Assembly: GCA_003550305.1 (NCBI GenBank)
Contig: QKYT01000007.1
Location: 249,218 to 313,217, forward strand
Source: Glomus cerebriforme
Taxonomy: Eukaryota; Glomeromycota; Glomeromycetes; Glomerales; Glomeraceae
Direction of reading: 5' to 3'
Length of the DNA: 64,000 nucleotides
The notes beneath the pieces were generated by a model. It had not been told where the DNA came from. It saw only the letters and a list, made by a program, of their open reading frames with translations, and did not search any database. Below are positions 11,942 through 23,296 of the stretch, piece after piece (position 1 is the stretch's first letter; each line of letters starts with the position of its first letter). The translations under genes were made by a program, and so were the position numbers.

Positions 11942-13076
11942 TTATTGTTGATTAGGTGCGAGTGCAATTACAATAAATTGATGATTATCGGGATCCCTTT
12001 TCATGAACTTTTTGATAATTTCAGCCGAATCCTATTAAAATCAAAAGGAAATATTAGAGAGCAATAAATAATATATGAAATTATGATAATAATAATAACT
12101 TAACCTGCAATAAATTCCCGCATGTACCATGATTGATCGGAAATGGTTTTCTTCCATCTAATTCATAGAGAGAACCATCCTTTTCAATAAATGTAGTGAA
12201 ATGTAAATTCACATCTTCGTCTGCTCTTGGTGTCTATTAAAAATAATTAATTTATACGATAAAAACGAATTGAATCATTAATTTGCAACCTTACACTCGT
12301 TTGTCCTGATGACGCATAAGTTTTATGAGCCTCTGCTAACTCTTCATCTTCCTCAAGAACTTTAGCGCGTTCGTCAGGTGTCAAATTCTTCGTTTTATCT
12401 AATAACTTCCTCAATGGACCGTCTTCTATTAAAGGACACGCGTCAAATATTATTAGCGTGCTTATTTTAAATAAAATATGAAATGGAAATACGTACCAAT
12501 TGAAATATCATCCGTATTGTTGGCCAATGAATGTAACAATCCAATGGTTCCGCACGCGTTAGGAATAGTTTGTCTGAAAAACACAACATTTGGGGAAACT
12601 GTTTGTTTTTTTTCTTGAATTTGTTCTAAATCTTTCTTATTATCCCTTTCGTAGTTTTCGGTTATGGGGAAAAGAAAAACAACTGCTTTGACAGGCTGAG
12701 GAATCATTGACAGAAGTTCATTATCAAGACCTATAATAGAATTAAATTAAATAAATAGAATCGGGCGCAGCTAATGCAAAAAGTCTAACACTTGCCCCAA
12801 ACGTCAGTGTATGCCCAAGCTTGAGAGACTCCCAGTTTATGAACATACTGTTTAAATGGGAATATTTGTGAATTCGTGATATATATATATATATATATAT
12901 ATATTTTGATAAAAAAAAAATAACTTACGTTGCTCATAACCTGAAGACAAAATGTAAATCATTTTTTTTTAGTGATAAACAAAAAAAAACAAGCATATAA
13001 TATAAACAAGAAAATAAAAGTTAACTTGAGGGTTTGATTCCAAAGGAAGCCACTTTGATTTCTTTGAGGTTGACAT
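11942..13076 (-). CDS. YUH1: Ubiquitin C-terminal hydrolase (UCH-L3/Yuh1 type)
   Basis: Seven exons on the minus strand (13026-13076, 12929-12940, 12796-12847, 12497-12730, 12295-12425, 12105-12233, 11942-12031) join in frame to 232 residues, close to the 230 of human UCH-L3. The catalytic cysteine lies in [14 protein letters not shown], where the preceding Gln forms the oxyanion hole. The histidine is in [10 protein letters not shown] and the aspartate in [13 protein letters not shown]. The opening [10 protein letters not shown] and the end FIVIALAP also fit peptidase family C12. It should release small adducts from the ubiquitin C-terminus and process ubiquitin or Nedd8/Rub1 precursors. Two exon oddities are visible: exon 2 is a 12-nt microexon (V-M-S-N), and intron 3 appears to use a GC donor (G|GCAAGT). 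That choice is the only one that keeps the frame and restores the family's VWG-LDNELL sequence. Confidence 0.93.
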
Positions 13077-13339
13077 ATTGAGTTGAATTTGAGAGTATTG
13101 ATTTTCTGGTGTGGTGATATAGCGATTGATGATGATACGGAAATCATGTGATATGAATGAATTATCAAATTCTGTATGACAAAACGGAAAACATTTTCAG
13201 ATTATCATTTCGTTTAAAACGAAGTAATTCAATTGAAAAATTTAAACTTTTCACGATTATCTTCCTTTTTTTACATAAAGAAAATAGTATTATATTGTTT
13301 TGTTAATGAAATGCAACAAGACATTCATGATAATTTAAT

Positions 13340-13597
13340 ATGCGTCCAATAATAAAAGCAAGATTAACAGCAGCTCAAAAATCAAAAGTTACATTTACAT
13401 TATTCTCAAGTGTTGCTTTATTTGCAGTATTCACAGTTGCAACTCCAGCTATTTTGCCTTGTCCAGCATTTGATGAAACTCAACGTAAAGCATTATTAGA
13501 ACAACGGCGTAAAGCTAAATTAATTGGAAGAAAAGAAGTTGTGATCGAACCTAGAAAACATCATCAAAAATACCAAAAGAATATTGGTGATATGTAA
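13340..13597 (+). CDS. Small single-pass membrane protein, possibly mitochondrial
   Basis: One exon of 85 residues. A basic N-terminus (MRPIIKARLTAAQKSK) precedes one hydrophobic segment at about residues 18-41 ('VTFTLFSSVALFAVFTVATP'). The sequence then reads LPCPAFDETQRK, followed by a basic soluble tail. This pattern resembles small inner-membrane assembly factors of mitochondria with a C-P motif at the membrane border, but I do not recognise the family. It diverges from the deubiquitinase gene across about 260 bases that contain a CATGTGAT site (13145-13152). Confidence 0.75.
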   Translation: MRPIIKARLTAAQKSKVTFTLFSSVALFAVFTVATPAILPCPAFDETQRKALLEQRRKAKLIGRKEVVIEPRKHHQKYQKNIGDM

Positions 13598-14333
13598 TAG
13601 ATGTTGGGCAGGATAATTGGTTTTATAATTGGAATTGTACAATAAGAGTTTATTTAGTAGAATATGTCATGCATATTTTATTATCCGGTGGTGATTTGAT
13701 GCTTGAAAGAAAGAAGGTTATTTAGTGTTGTAACTTAACATATATTTACAATTAGATCCAAATGAACTTTGCATGCCTTTTTTTTTATTGCGATTAAATA
13801 TAATAAACAGTTTAATGATTTTTCTTGATTGTCGATTAAAAAGATTAAAAAGAAAAAAAAAATTTCCTTGATTGCTATTTTTTGAGTACAAGAAAAGCCT
13901 TTATAATGTCTTCGCCAAGATTCAATGATAAGTTCCTTAGGATATCAACAAGTCTCTTTTCTTAGCTTATTGATCTGTTGAGGTAGCAAATGAGTATCAT
14001 AAGTTTCCATTTTTTTTATTATGTTAGATTGATGCTTTCAATCGTCTAGTGCCTCCTTTGACTATTACTAACATCCCACACGACCAAAAATATGTTCATA
14101 AACATACTAAAATAAAATGATAGTACTACTTTCTAATTCTTCAACTAAAAGGTTTTCAGGTATATTGATTTACATAATATTAGATCCACATTTTAAATAT
14201 CAATGATTTGTTAGCATGCTACTTATTTCATCTCTTTGATTAGAATTAATTACTTTCATTCTTTTCAAATCATTTCTTTCATTAAGTAAAGATATTAGAG
14301 TATCGCAAAATACCTAACCCACAATAACCACTC
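13598..14333. other. Convergent intergenic region
   Basis: No gene is seen. This holds the 3' regions of the small membrane protein gene (+) and SDHAF1 (-). The sequence is AT-rich with several stop codons in every frame. Confidence 0.5.
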
Positions 14334-14645
14334 TTATGAATTAATATCTTTAACACTATCACTCTCATAAGCTTCCAACTGTTTTTGACCTCTTCTCAGC
14401 ATATATTCTATAACACTATGATCTCTTGGTGATATATCATGTTGACGAAATTGTGATCTAACAAATTGTTGAAATCTATTTTGAGTTTCCTATTAAATAA
14501 GTAAGAAAAAAATTAGCATTTTACAAAATTAAATCAACTTTTTTGAAAGATTACATACAATGGGTTTTTTTAGTACAGCTCTACAACATTTTCGATAAAA
14601 CTTTATTACTTCATTTTGTAAGCCTGAACGGCGTATTTGTGACAT
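14334..14645 (-). CDS. SDH6: Succinate dehydrogenase assembly factor 1 (LYR protein)
   Basis: Two exons (14559-14645 and 14334-14489), too short to stand out as open frames, join in phase 0 to 80 residues. The product begins MSQIRRSGLQNEVIKFYRKC and continues with 'RFQQFVRSQFRQHDISPRDH' and 'IEYMLRRGQKQLEAYES'. This matches the SDHAF1/Sdh6 group of complex-1-LYR proteins: an LYR-equivalent tyrosine-arginine (FYRK) in helix 1, the F-R-x-H block, and I-E-Y-x-x-R-R-G-x-x-Q near the end. The protein works in the mitochondrial matrix, helping iron-sulfur cluster insertion into the Sdh2 subunit of complex II. Size and order agree with the family (about 80-115 residues). A longer open frame antisense to none of this but overlapping its start (14606-14893) is rejected. 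Confidence 0.87.
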
Positions 14646-15090
14646 TTGTTTAAAAAAAAAAAAAAATAATAGAAATATATTGTGCAGTAAATCCAGTAAC
14701 GTGATCCATGATTAATGATCATCGGATTATTTACTGTACATTTGCGTTTGCAAAAAGGACAATGAAGAACTTTGTCCGTGTAATTTATTATATTCAAAAT
14801 TTTTATAATACAATTTTTTTTTAACATTACATAAATAATAACTTTACAAGATATTAAAACGATTGATATCTTTTTTGATTCTCTATAATTCAAAGAAAAA
14901 TGTTTCTTTTTATTGCAAATTCTTTACCGATGTTTTTTTAAGAACGATTCATAAATTAAAAAGCCATTCCTTCCCTTGTAATATATAACATTTAACATTT
15001 CATAAGTCCGCGACCTTATTTTCCAAAGTACGGGCAAGATCTTCAGGCTTCTGAGAAAAGCTCTTTGATTCGTCAAATTTTGTATGTGTT
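14646..15090. other. Intergenic between SDHAF1 and NSP1
   Basis: The SDHAF1 promoter and NSP1 3' region should lie here. An imperfect hairpin is visible near 14687-14750 (arms CAGTAAATCC and GGATTATTTACTG). No gene is recognised. Confidence 0.4.
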
Positions 15091-17998
15091 TCATAAAGGA
15101 TTACTAGAGCCATTTTGTTGTTGTTGTTGTTGTTGAGCATTTAACTCGTTTTGTGTCTGAATGAGTAGCTGTTGTGCTTCTTGAACGCTTTGAGTAAGTT
15201 GATTAGCTTGCGAATCTATCCATTGCAGTGATGTTAAATGCGAATTAAGGATCTTGATAACTTCATCCATCTAAAATAAAAGATTTAATCAAAAATTAAT
15301 CTAAGGATTTCCTTTTTATTAAGCGGATTTCATATACTTATTTCAAGGTTACTTACCGGATCCTCTTCTAAATCTTCTTTATTCAGTGCTTCTTGATTTC
15401 CATTTAATTCATCACTAGTAGAAGGTTTTATTATGTTTCGATTTACATCAGTAATAATAGTGGACAAAACTTGACTCATTTCGCCCAACTCTTGATTGAT
15501 TTCTTCAGCCATATCATAACTATTTTCGAGAAGAAAAAAATTTATATTGAATTGTTAAGATAAATTTTAAATATTTTATTAATATAAAAAAATAATATAC
15601 TTTTTCTCCCTCTCTTTATCCAAAGGTTTCGTACTATCCAGTACTGGTTCTGAAAATTTCAACTCATATTCTGACAACATCTTTTCAAGCTCATCTTGGC
15701 GTCTCGCGATATTCTCTAGGCCTGAATCTATTTCAGACTGAAGTAAATCGGCTTTAGTTGATTCTTCTTCTAATCTAACTATCTATAATATAGCGATAAA
15801 AAAACAAAGATTAGAATCTCATTTATAAAACTTAATAAATAATGGTTATTATATTATTATTTACCCTTCCAGAATTGTCAATGATCTTTTGATCCCAATC
15901 TCTTAATTCGTTTGCTTGACTATGAAATTTTTTGAGAGAAGTATCCAAATCTTTTTTCCATCTATTAATTATGGTTTCAATATTACTATTTTTTAGCCAA
16001 GCTGATGAAGTTGGTATGCTCTCAGTTGTTACTGTTGATGATCCAACCGTAGAAGCCGGAAAGCCGGTTGATGTTGGCCTAAATAGAGATGATGTGGATG
16101 ATGTTGAAGTTTGAAAAAGTCCAGATGATGTGGACTGTGGTATAATTGAAGTTGGTTTCGTTATAGATATAGACGGTGCTTTCGTCGAGGCTGTATATAA
16201 AATTTAGTCAGTATTATTGAACGAATGCAATAATGTTCAAAAAAAAAATACACTTATTATAAATTTCTCACATGAAGATATAGGAAAAATTGACGGTGCA
16301 CTAGTGGTGGTTGTGCTACTGTTAAATACTGAATATGGCCTAATAGTAGTTGCCGGTGTGGATGATAAACCACCAATTCTAGACGAAAGATTTGAACTTT
16401 GACTTGGGGATGTCGTGGTTGTAAGGTTGAATCCAGTCTGTAATGTTGGAGTTGTCGATGTACCTAACCCGCCTGACTTATTTAAATTTCCAAAAGGAGA
16501 GACAGTCGTTTTTGGTGTACTGCTTAAAGAGCTAATCCCACCAAAGCCAAAACCTGTAGTCGTGGCAGGTGCGGAAGTAGTTGTAATACTTCCGATCCCA
16601 AATCCTGCCCCAGAAACTGTTGATGCGGTGGTACTGTTTGGACGGATACCTCCAAAAAATGGTCCAGTAGAATTCGTTTGATTTGTAATAGCAGTATTAC
16701 CACCAAAACCACCAAAGGACGATTGAGTAGTAGTAGCTGGTCTAGTAGCGATACTACCAAAAAAGGGCGATTGAGTAGTAGTAGCAGTAGTAGAACCGAA
16801 TGGTTGAGTTTGAATTGAAGGTGCAATAGTAGTTGAAGTTGGACCTGTTTTTCCAAAACCAACAAATCCTGGTTGGGATCCTGTAGATGTCGGCTGACTG
16901 AATGGTTTAGAAGTACCAAAACCAGCTAAGGACGATTGAGTAGTAGTAGCAGCACCAAATGGTTGAACTTGAGTTGCAGCAGTAGATGAAGTTTGATTTA
17001 AACCACCAAAACCTGATTGAGTCGTTACAGTAGATGATGGGTTTGTGAAACCAAATGCTGATTGTGAACCAGTAGAATTCGATTGATTGAACGATAATGG
17101 TTTAGTAGCGGTACTACCACCAAAACCACTAAAGGGTGGTTGAGTAGCAGTGGTAGTAGTAGCAGTAGCAACTGCGAATGGTTGAGCTTGAGTTGAAGGT
17201 GCAACAGTAGATGGAGCTGAACCTGTTTTTCCTAAACCGAATGCAGTAGGCTGTGGGTTTCCGAAACCAAATCCTGTTTGGGATCCAGTAGATGTCGGTT
17301 TACCGAACCCAAATGATGAAAAGGACGATTGAGTATTAGTAGTAGCAGCATTAAATGGTAGAGCTTGAGTTGAAGTTGTAGCAGTAGATGAAGGTTGAGT
17401 TGTTTTTAATCCAAATCCAAATCCTTGAGTTCCTGTAGTTAATGCTGATTTAGAAGTGTCAGTTGTATTAATTCCGCTTGTACTCCCGAACGGTTGAGCA
17501 GTAATAGGAGGAGCGCTATTATTATTACTATTATTATTATCAAAGCTAGGGAAAATAGTACCACTTGGGGCCGATGTGCCGTCCTTTTTTTCACCAGTCA
17601 AACTAGAAGAACCAAAAAGATTTGTGGATAAACTCCTGGTCGTGGTTTCAGCTGATTTATTTAAACCAAACGTAGGTGCTGTGGTAGTTGGAAGACTGAA
17701 GGATTTTTGTGGAGCATTACTAAATAAACCGCTTCCAAATGATGCAGAAGCAGCAGTAGTAGTACTTGCAGTACTTGCTGACGGATCATTTGTTGTTGAT
17801 CTTGTACCCGCAGTGTTTTGAGTTGATGCAGACTGTTCGCCGCTCTGCGTTGTTGTTGGTTGACCAGTTGTTTTGTTTGTGTCCGTATTATTTGAAGTAT
17901 TTGAAGATGCTATTAAATAAAGTTAATATTTTTTAATGACACGTCAAAAGCTTGAAGAAAGATAAGAAAGAGATAAAAACTTATAAAGACTTACACAT
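15091..17998 (-). CDS. NSP1: FG-nucleoporin Nsp1 (Nup62)
   Basis: Six exons (17995-17998, 16272-17909, 15865-16190, 15601-15782, 15357-15519, 15091-15270) join in frame to about 830 residues. The first 540 residues are Thr/Ser/Gly/Phe-rich with scattered FG and GFG repeats, the disordered permeability-barrier part. From about residue 640 a coiled-coil domain begins ('SAWLKNSNIETIINRWKKDL', 'RDWDQKIIDNSGR', 'IVRLEEESTKADLLQSEID'). This is the Nsp1/Nup62 C-terminal domain that assembles with Nup57/Nup49 in the central channel and with Nup82/Nup159 on the cytoplasmic face. The first exon is only ATG plus one T before a perfect GTAAGT donor. The C-terminus ends in a polyglutamine run. The gene diverges from the Mis18-like gene with 179 bases between start codons. 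Confidence 0.93.
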
Positions 17999-18177
17999 CG
18001 TGGCAGATTTTTGAATTGTGGAAATGTGGTGCATCAAATTTTTTTTTTATATGCGTAGAAAATATATTCACATGATAATCACATGACAATTCATTTACGC
18101 GATATTATGTGAAGCTCAAGTAACTATGATTTAACTTTCCAAAAAAAATACGTATTATTAGCTAAGATTATTATTCA
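17999..18177. promoter_or_regulatory. Bidirectional promoter NSP1 / MIS18-like
   Basis: Only 179 bases separate two divergent start codons. The segment contains two closely spaced CACATG sites (18069-18074 and 18080-18085, the second in full ATCACATGA form) and an A/T-rich stretch next to each gene. The RTCACRTG form is the Cbf1/CDEI-type bHLH site. Its use here is inferred. Confidence 0.55.
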
Positions 18178-19366
18178 ATGGTGAACCAGTTTCTTATCAT
18201 TCGTAATAGTATCTTTATATACAATATGATCTTGAAATATTTAACCAGCTTCATATTTGACAGGATCAGACAAACAAACCAAATGTTGTTAAGCCACCAC
18301 CTCAACATAATCGCGTACTACAAGAAATCACGGGTCCTTTAGTTTTTCAATGTTTAAAATGTCGACTGATAGTGGGCGATTCGTTCGCGTTTGTTGCAGC
18401 TGATCGCGAATTGAACTCAGTTGTGTTATATGGTTGGAAATCAATTTAATATTCTTGTGCAGTTTATTTTTTTTTCAAATTTTTTTTTTTGACTTTTAAA
18501 AATACGAATTTCAGCAAAACCTCATAATCTCAGAATTGGTACTGATCTATTATGGTCAAGAGAAGGCATTGATATTGGAAGGTCAATATAGCTTCAATTC
18601 CTAGAAATGGGTCCTCTTGCATTGTCTCATTTTTTAATCTCAATTATATAGCACATACATTATGATATACTGTAATGGTTGTAATTCAACACTCGGAAAA
18701 GTATGGCGTACAACACCGCGTAAATTGGATTATATTCGGTATTGAAGAGTTCACAATTTATATAATTCCATTTGTTGAATTCAATGAAATTCTCACTTTT
18801 TCGAAAATCAATCTTAAGTGATTTATATACGCTTAATCTAGATTACGTAATGATGTAAGTATTCTAGCAAATTTTAGAGATTTATTACATACAAAAAATA
18901 ACACTATTTTCAATTAAATTATTAGTTATCAATTGGGTGATTTTATTGATCCAAATTCTACACCATCGGACACACATACTTTACCAAGTTCTAGGATGCA
19001 ACAAATATCAATAAATAAAGTATATATCAAAGTTGTATTTCATAGATTTACGCGTCATGAAAGTGTATTTTACTAATTCATTGATCTTGCATAAAAATGG
19101 TAAAGCTTAAAGATATGATTTTAATGCTTAACGAACGAATCACTGCAATAGAACATACTATGGATAGACGCGTAAATATGAAATCAAATGATTCTGCAGT
19201 TTCCTCAACTGAAAGTAGCAGCGCGTGTAGTGTTACACCTCATGGTATGGAATTTCTTTTCGATCCAATTTAATTTTCCTTTTCGACTTTATATAAATTT
19301 TTTATTTATTTAGGTGTTCAGAATAAATCAATTGAGGCACATCCAAATCATCGAATTCTAGGATAA
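18178..19366 (+). CDS. MIS18: Mis18-like centromere protein (Yippee/Mis18 fold)
   Basis: Eight small exons (18178-18180, 18264-18432, 18515-18581, 18652-18738, 18819-18854, 18926-19019, 19106-19244, 19314-19366) keep one frame and give 215 residues. Two zinc-binding C-x-x-C pairs are visible: CLKC at residues 31-34 and CNGC at 87-90. They sit in the Yippee/Mis18 context ('GPLVFQCLKCRLIVGDSFAF', 'YIMIYCNGCNSTLGKVWRTT'), followed by a YQLG motif equivalent to the YELG of Mis18 proteins. A short coiled coil ('LKDMILMLNERITAIEHTM') follows and could mediate oligomerisation. Mis18 proteins prime centromeres for CENP-A loading. Exon 1 is just the ATG. The acceptor at 19105 is weakly pyrimidine-rich, and the exact start of exon 7 is the least certain boundary. 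Confidence 0.83.
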
Positions 19367-19879
19367 TCGATCATTTATATAACTTTGAATTTAGAATTTT
19401 GTAATGGCAAATGATAGGATAAATATCTACGATACGTCTCGATATTTTACACTCATTATTAAAATATTTACAATAAATTTACTTCGAAGATCTATAACTA
19501 AATTTATTTTAGTTTCATAATGGAAAATATTTTAACTAATAATATAAACTTGGAGTAATCTAAGTCTGGCGCAATACATCAAAAAATTTTATCTTATATA
19601 AGCATCTTCACGTGCCGAATTATTAATGTTCGGCGCAGTATCGTACTGGCGATAAAAAATCTATTATAACGCATTAAGCAATTAATCATGAGGCGAAATG
19701 TCGAAATTACTTAATCTACAACACCGATTCAAAAACATCCATGCGCAGCACCTTTCAAGCAGCTGCAAGAAGCTGATCTGCACCTGGTTAAAACAGTTAT
19801 AAATTATCGAGTACACTCCAAAGCCATTTTTTAGGCACTATACGTCCTTTTCTTCTATTGTATCGACAAAAGAAAAAAG
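19367..19879. other. Intergenic between Mis18-like gene and broken crinkler
   Basis: No gene or repeat is recognised. The stretch is somewhat less AT-biased toward its right end, where decayed crinkler-type sequence may begin. Confidence 0.4.
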
Positions 19880-21236
19880 TCTTACCTTAAAGTCCAAAAA
19901 TATGGCTCACAAGAACTTGTCAAATATTTGGGTGAGAAAAAAATACTTCGAAATTTTACGCAAGGAAGATTTTCTGGCCGTGTGTTCCTTAAGTCAAACA
20001 AAGAAGATTGGCGCAATATTGGATTTTCATTGAGCTTGCGATGGAATTTGTGGATTTGGCCATGAGAATTAATTATTAATGAATATATGGATTTTTTTTT
20101 AGATATGGACATGTTCATTTTAATATAAGAATAGACGCAGGCACCTTCTTTTTTGCTATGAACGGTAAGAATTTGGTTGGTCAGAGAACGTATTCTATTG
20201 ACGAACTGGAGAAACTGGGTACCTATGATCATATGAAATTTTCCTTTTACTTGACAGGTTTCGCATTGACTATGACCGACATTTGACAACAATTCAAGCT
20301 AAAAGAAATTTGGGTGGTACTCCATTAATCGTTGGTTCCCACATTGTTCCCACCCGTTACCTAACGATTCATTATGGAAAAAAATTAATAGCAAATAATA
20401 GAAATGACAATCGGAACTTCGATTGCCCGATAAAACTAGAAATCCTGATCCAATTGTAAGGGCTGAAGTGGAGAATCGAAACACGGTTAAGTATGAAATT
20501 GTTGTCATGACGAATTCAAATGAGATATCTGCTTCTTATCGTCAAATACCGCCCAAAAAAACACATTCGCGTTATCGTAGAGCAACCCGGTGCTAGTGGT
20601 AAGTGAGTCGTAATAAATTAGTCAACGCGAGTGAACGTGTCCTGGCTTGAATTTTTCTTCCACAACAATTTCGAATGTTCCAAACCTAGCGTTGTGATAT
20701 ATTTTATCAAATATTGATTTATACTTCTTTCCTTCCTACTGCGCTTTGTAGAGCATCCTGTAAAGAAACGTCGAATAGAACAGGGCTGGAAGTCATACAC
20801 CGCCTCTGATGGTCACTCCGTAGAATTGCCACCCCAAATAATTGACATGCTTGAAAATGACAAATTCGTACCTGAACCGCGTGAGAATTTTGAAACTGCC
20901 TTCCAGGACCTTAATGTTGGCCAATCAATTACCTTACCAAACCTTGGCCAGGAACCTAAACACTTCGCTAAAGGTTATCAAGGAAGGACATTGCTTGTTA
21001 CTAAACAAATGATTGACATATGGGACGAGCTTTCAGCAGATAGTGACCATTCAATCAAGCGCGTTCTTTCAGGCCCAATGGGCGTGGGTAAATCATATAT
21101 TTCCTACTTTCTTGCATCTAAAGCCTATGCTGAAAGCATTAAATATTTTTGCTTAGTGGACCTGGATAGGTCAAAAGACTGCACCCTTTTTTTTAAAGAC
21201 AGAAAGCAATTAAAAATGGTAAAAGTATATGTTTGA
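19880..21236 (+). pseudogene. Truncated, frame-shifted crinkler (CRN)-family gene
   Basis: The best-preserved part is 20752-21236: a Lys/Arg-rich linker ('VKKRRIEQGW'), then 'GQSITLPNLGQEP', 'GYQGRTLLVTKQMIDIWDEL' and the P-loop segment RVLSGPMGVGKSYISYFLA. This is the layout at the start of the NTPase domain of Rhizophagus crinkler proteins. Upstream, a block ending 'HIRVIVEQPGAS' matches the end of the CRN N-terminal ubiquitin-like region and is joined by a good intron (about 20600-20751). The frame changes in a run of seven A at 20555-20561, between 'NEISASYRQIPPKK' and the next block. After the P-loop the frame leaves the family sequence and stops at 21236, so most of the NTPase and the whole effector C-terminus are missing. 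Sequence from 19880 to 20500 is fragmentary and only tentatively included. Confidence 0.65.
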
Positions 21237-21846
21237 AAATGGCTAATATGAAATACAAGTTCGGGATAAACTTTGTAGGAGTAATAAGGTAGCATGAGTA
21301 TTTTAAAGTCAGATGAATAATGAAATAAGTAATAGAAAATCCAATATTTTTTTGCACAAAGGAATAAAATAAAGCTCAAAATCATTATATATATCGGAAA
21401 TTTTTCTTGACAAGTGATTATTGTGAACAATTGTTTCCGCGTATGTGATTTTGATCGAAATCTTTTTCTTCTCGGCTCAAATCCTCAAACCTTATATATC
21501 CTATTCACAAAAAATGAATCCGATATTCTACTATATATACTTAATAAAGAATCGCTATAAAACTTATAAACCGCTTGCGTAATTTAAATTAAAGTAACAA
21601 TCTATAATCAATATAAGAGATAAATAACTCAAAAACGCGATTTTTTTTTTTTTAATTCATGCCTTAATAAGTACACTTACATACAATAATAACTATCGTT
21701 GAAGAGTTACACTAACATATTCAATTAATTAAAATTTTTTTTTCCTTCCTTTTTTTTTAATAAAAAATACATTGAAACTTTCCTAATCTTTAAAAGAAAT
21801 TTTAATATATATATTTATTTATTTATAGTATTGATTATAGATTTAT
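21237..21846. other. Intergenic, AT-rich
   Basis: No gene is seen. Long A/T homopolymers fill the right half. This is the 3' flank of TCTP. Confidence 0.45.
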
Positions 21847-22785
21847 TTACTATTTAAGTAAAAAAAAAAATAAATAAAGGAAGTAAAAAAATAAAATAAA
21901 AAGAAATAAAATTGATATTAATATGCGTTTATCATTTCTTTTTTTTTCATTAGAAATAAAATGATAATAAAATTATACATACGACTTTCTCTTCAATCAG
22001 ACCATCTTTAAACAATGTGAAATAAGGTGTTCTTCCATCTTCACGATAATTCAACAATGCGATCATACCTTCTTGTTCAAAGTTTTTACCAGTATAGAAT
22101 TGGTAATCTATTATTATAAATAATATAATTATATAATTATGATGTTATTAACAAATAATCTTAAATTATTTTTTTTTTTTTTTTTCAAATAAATAATTAC
22201 CATTAAAATTATCAAAAACTTTTTTACTAAAAGTTTTAATTTTATCTTGCCATTCTTTCAAATCTAAATCCGGATTTTTTTCTTTAACATGATCAGCTAG
22301 TTTTCTCACATATTTTTTAAGATAAGTTTGATAAGCTTTCTTATCAAAAGAAATTTCTTGAAGATTAAAAGCGTTTATTACATTATTAACTTGTTCAGAA
22401 CCATCTTCAAGTTGTTCTTCACCTTCTTCAGCTGAAGGATTTGCTCCAATATCTACATCAACTCCTTTTTTAACTGTCACAAGCTATTTATACATATTAT
22501 ACATATTATATAAGATAATCAATACAAAATTGATCAAAAAAAAAAAAAATTTTTTTTACATCCTTTGAGAGAAAGAGAATTGTAATCACCTCACAGTTAA
22601 CTTCATAAACGATATCGTCGACTAATTTTATAGGGTAAGCATCAGAAACGAATTCTTCCTCTAAATAACAATAATAAAGAAAAGAACATTTTTAATCTTT
22701 AGAACAATCTTTTTTTTTTAATTTTATTTTCAAATACAAAAAAAAAATTTATACCGGGATGAAAGGCGTCTTTGTAGATAATCAT
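21847..22785 (-). CDS. TMA19: Translationally controlled tumour protein (TCTP/Tma19)
   Basis: Four clear exons (22755-22785, 22590-22660, 22201-22483, 21983-22107) give the TCTP sequence: '[20 protein letters not shown]', '[20 protein letters not shown]', '[20 protein letters not shown]' and '[20 protein letters not shown]'. Two family signatures are present, including the acidic loop rich in Glu. TCTP is an abundant ribosome-associated and calcium-binding protein linked to growth and stress. The coding sequence reaches ...EEKV at 21983, directly followed by a perfect GTATGT donor. Using it with the acceptor AAATAG at about 21855-21850 places the stop TAA as the first codon of a fifth exon (21847-21849) and gives 170 residues, the family length. 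Reading through instead adds ten hydrophobic residues and stops at 21950. Confidence 0.92.
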
Positions 22786-22877
22786 TTTGAAAGATGGCTT
22801 TACTTATAAATGGGAGGATTTTAGTAAAAGAAAAATGAAAAAATTGAAAAAGTTTTCTCGTTTAATATAAAAAAAAA

Positions 22878-22910
<33 letters not shown>

Positions 22911-23296
22911 GATGTTAGACAATCCCTAAAAAAAATGACCGAACAATCGTAAAATTTCTTTATAAGGTTATTAATTTCACTTTTTTTACCAGCATCATTT
23001 TGGCTAAATTTAATTGATAAGGCTGAAATCATTTTTAATATAACTTTTCAGAAAATTTTAAAATCCGCTTACTATATTTGGTTTAACAAATTTTGTTTTT
23101 GGATTACAAGATTTTTTTTTTTTTTTTTTTTACAATAATATTATTATTACTTTTTAAGAAAAAAAATTAAAAATGAAATGAAATAAGTATAATAAATATA
23201 AAACTAAAGGGGTGATTTCATGGGTTCTATATAATCGATGAAAATCATCCATTTCTATTAATAAAAAGGAAAAAAAAAATTTTTTTTTTAAATCAA
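22786..23296. other. Intergenic between TCTP and FKBP genes
   Basis: The stretch is dominated by homopolymers, including an A run followed by a T run of about 30 bases near 22871-22910. It contains the TCTP promoter and the FKBP 3' end. No gene is seen. Confidence 0.5.

Noticed and set aside
14606..14893. Minus-strand 95-residue frame with CPFCKRKC that looks like a zinc motif
   Set aside because: It overlaps the SDHAF1 start and runs through a poly-A/T stretch into the upstream region. The SDHAF1 two-exon model on the same strand has strong family support; the cysteine motif is likely chance.
16415..17821. Plus-strand Val/Pro-rich frames opposite NSP1
   Set aside because: Shadows of the FG-repeat exon; the repetitive codons keep the opposite strand open.
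19882..20508. Minus-strand frames of 136 and 69 residues
   Set aside because: They lie opposite the decayed crinkler and match nothing; the plus strand carries the recognisable blocks.
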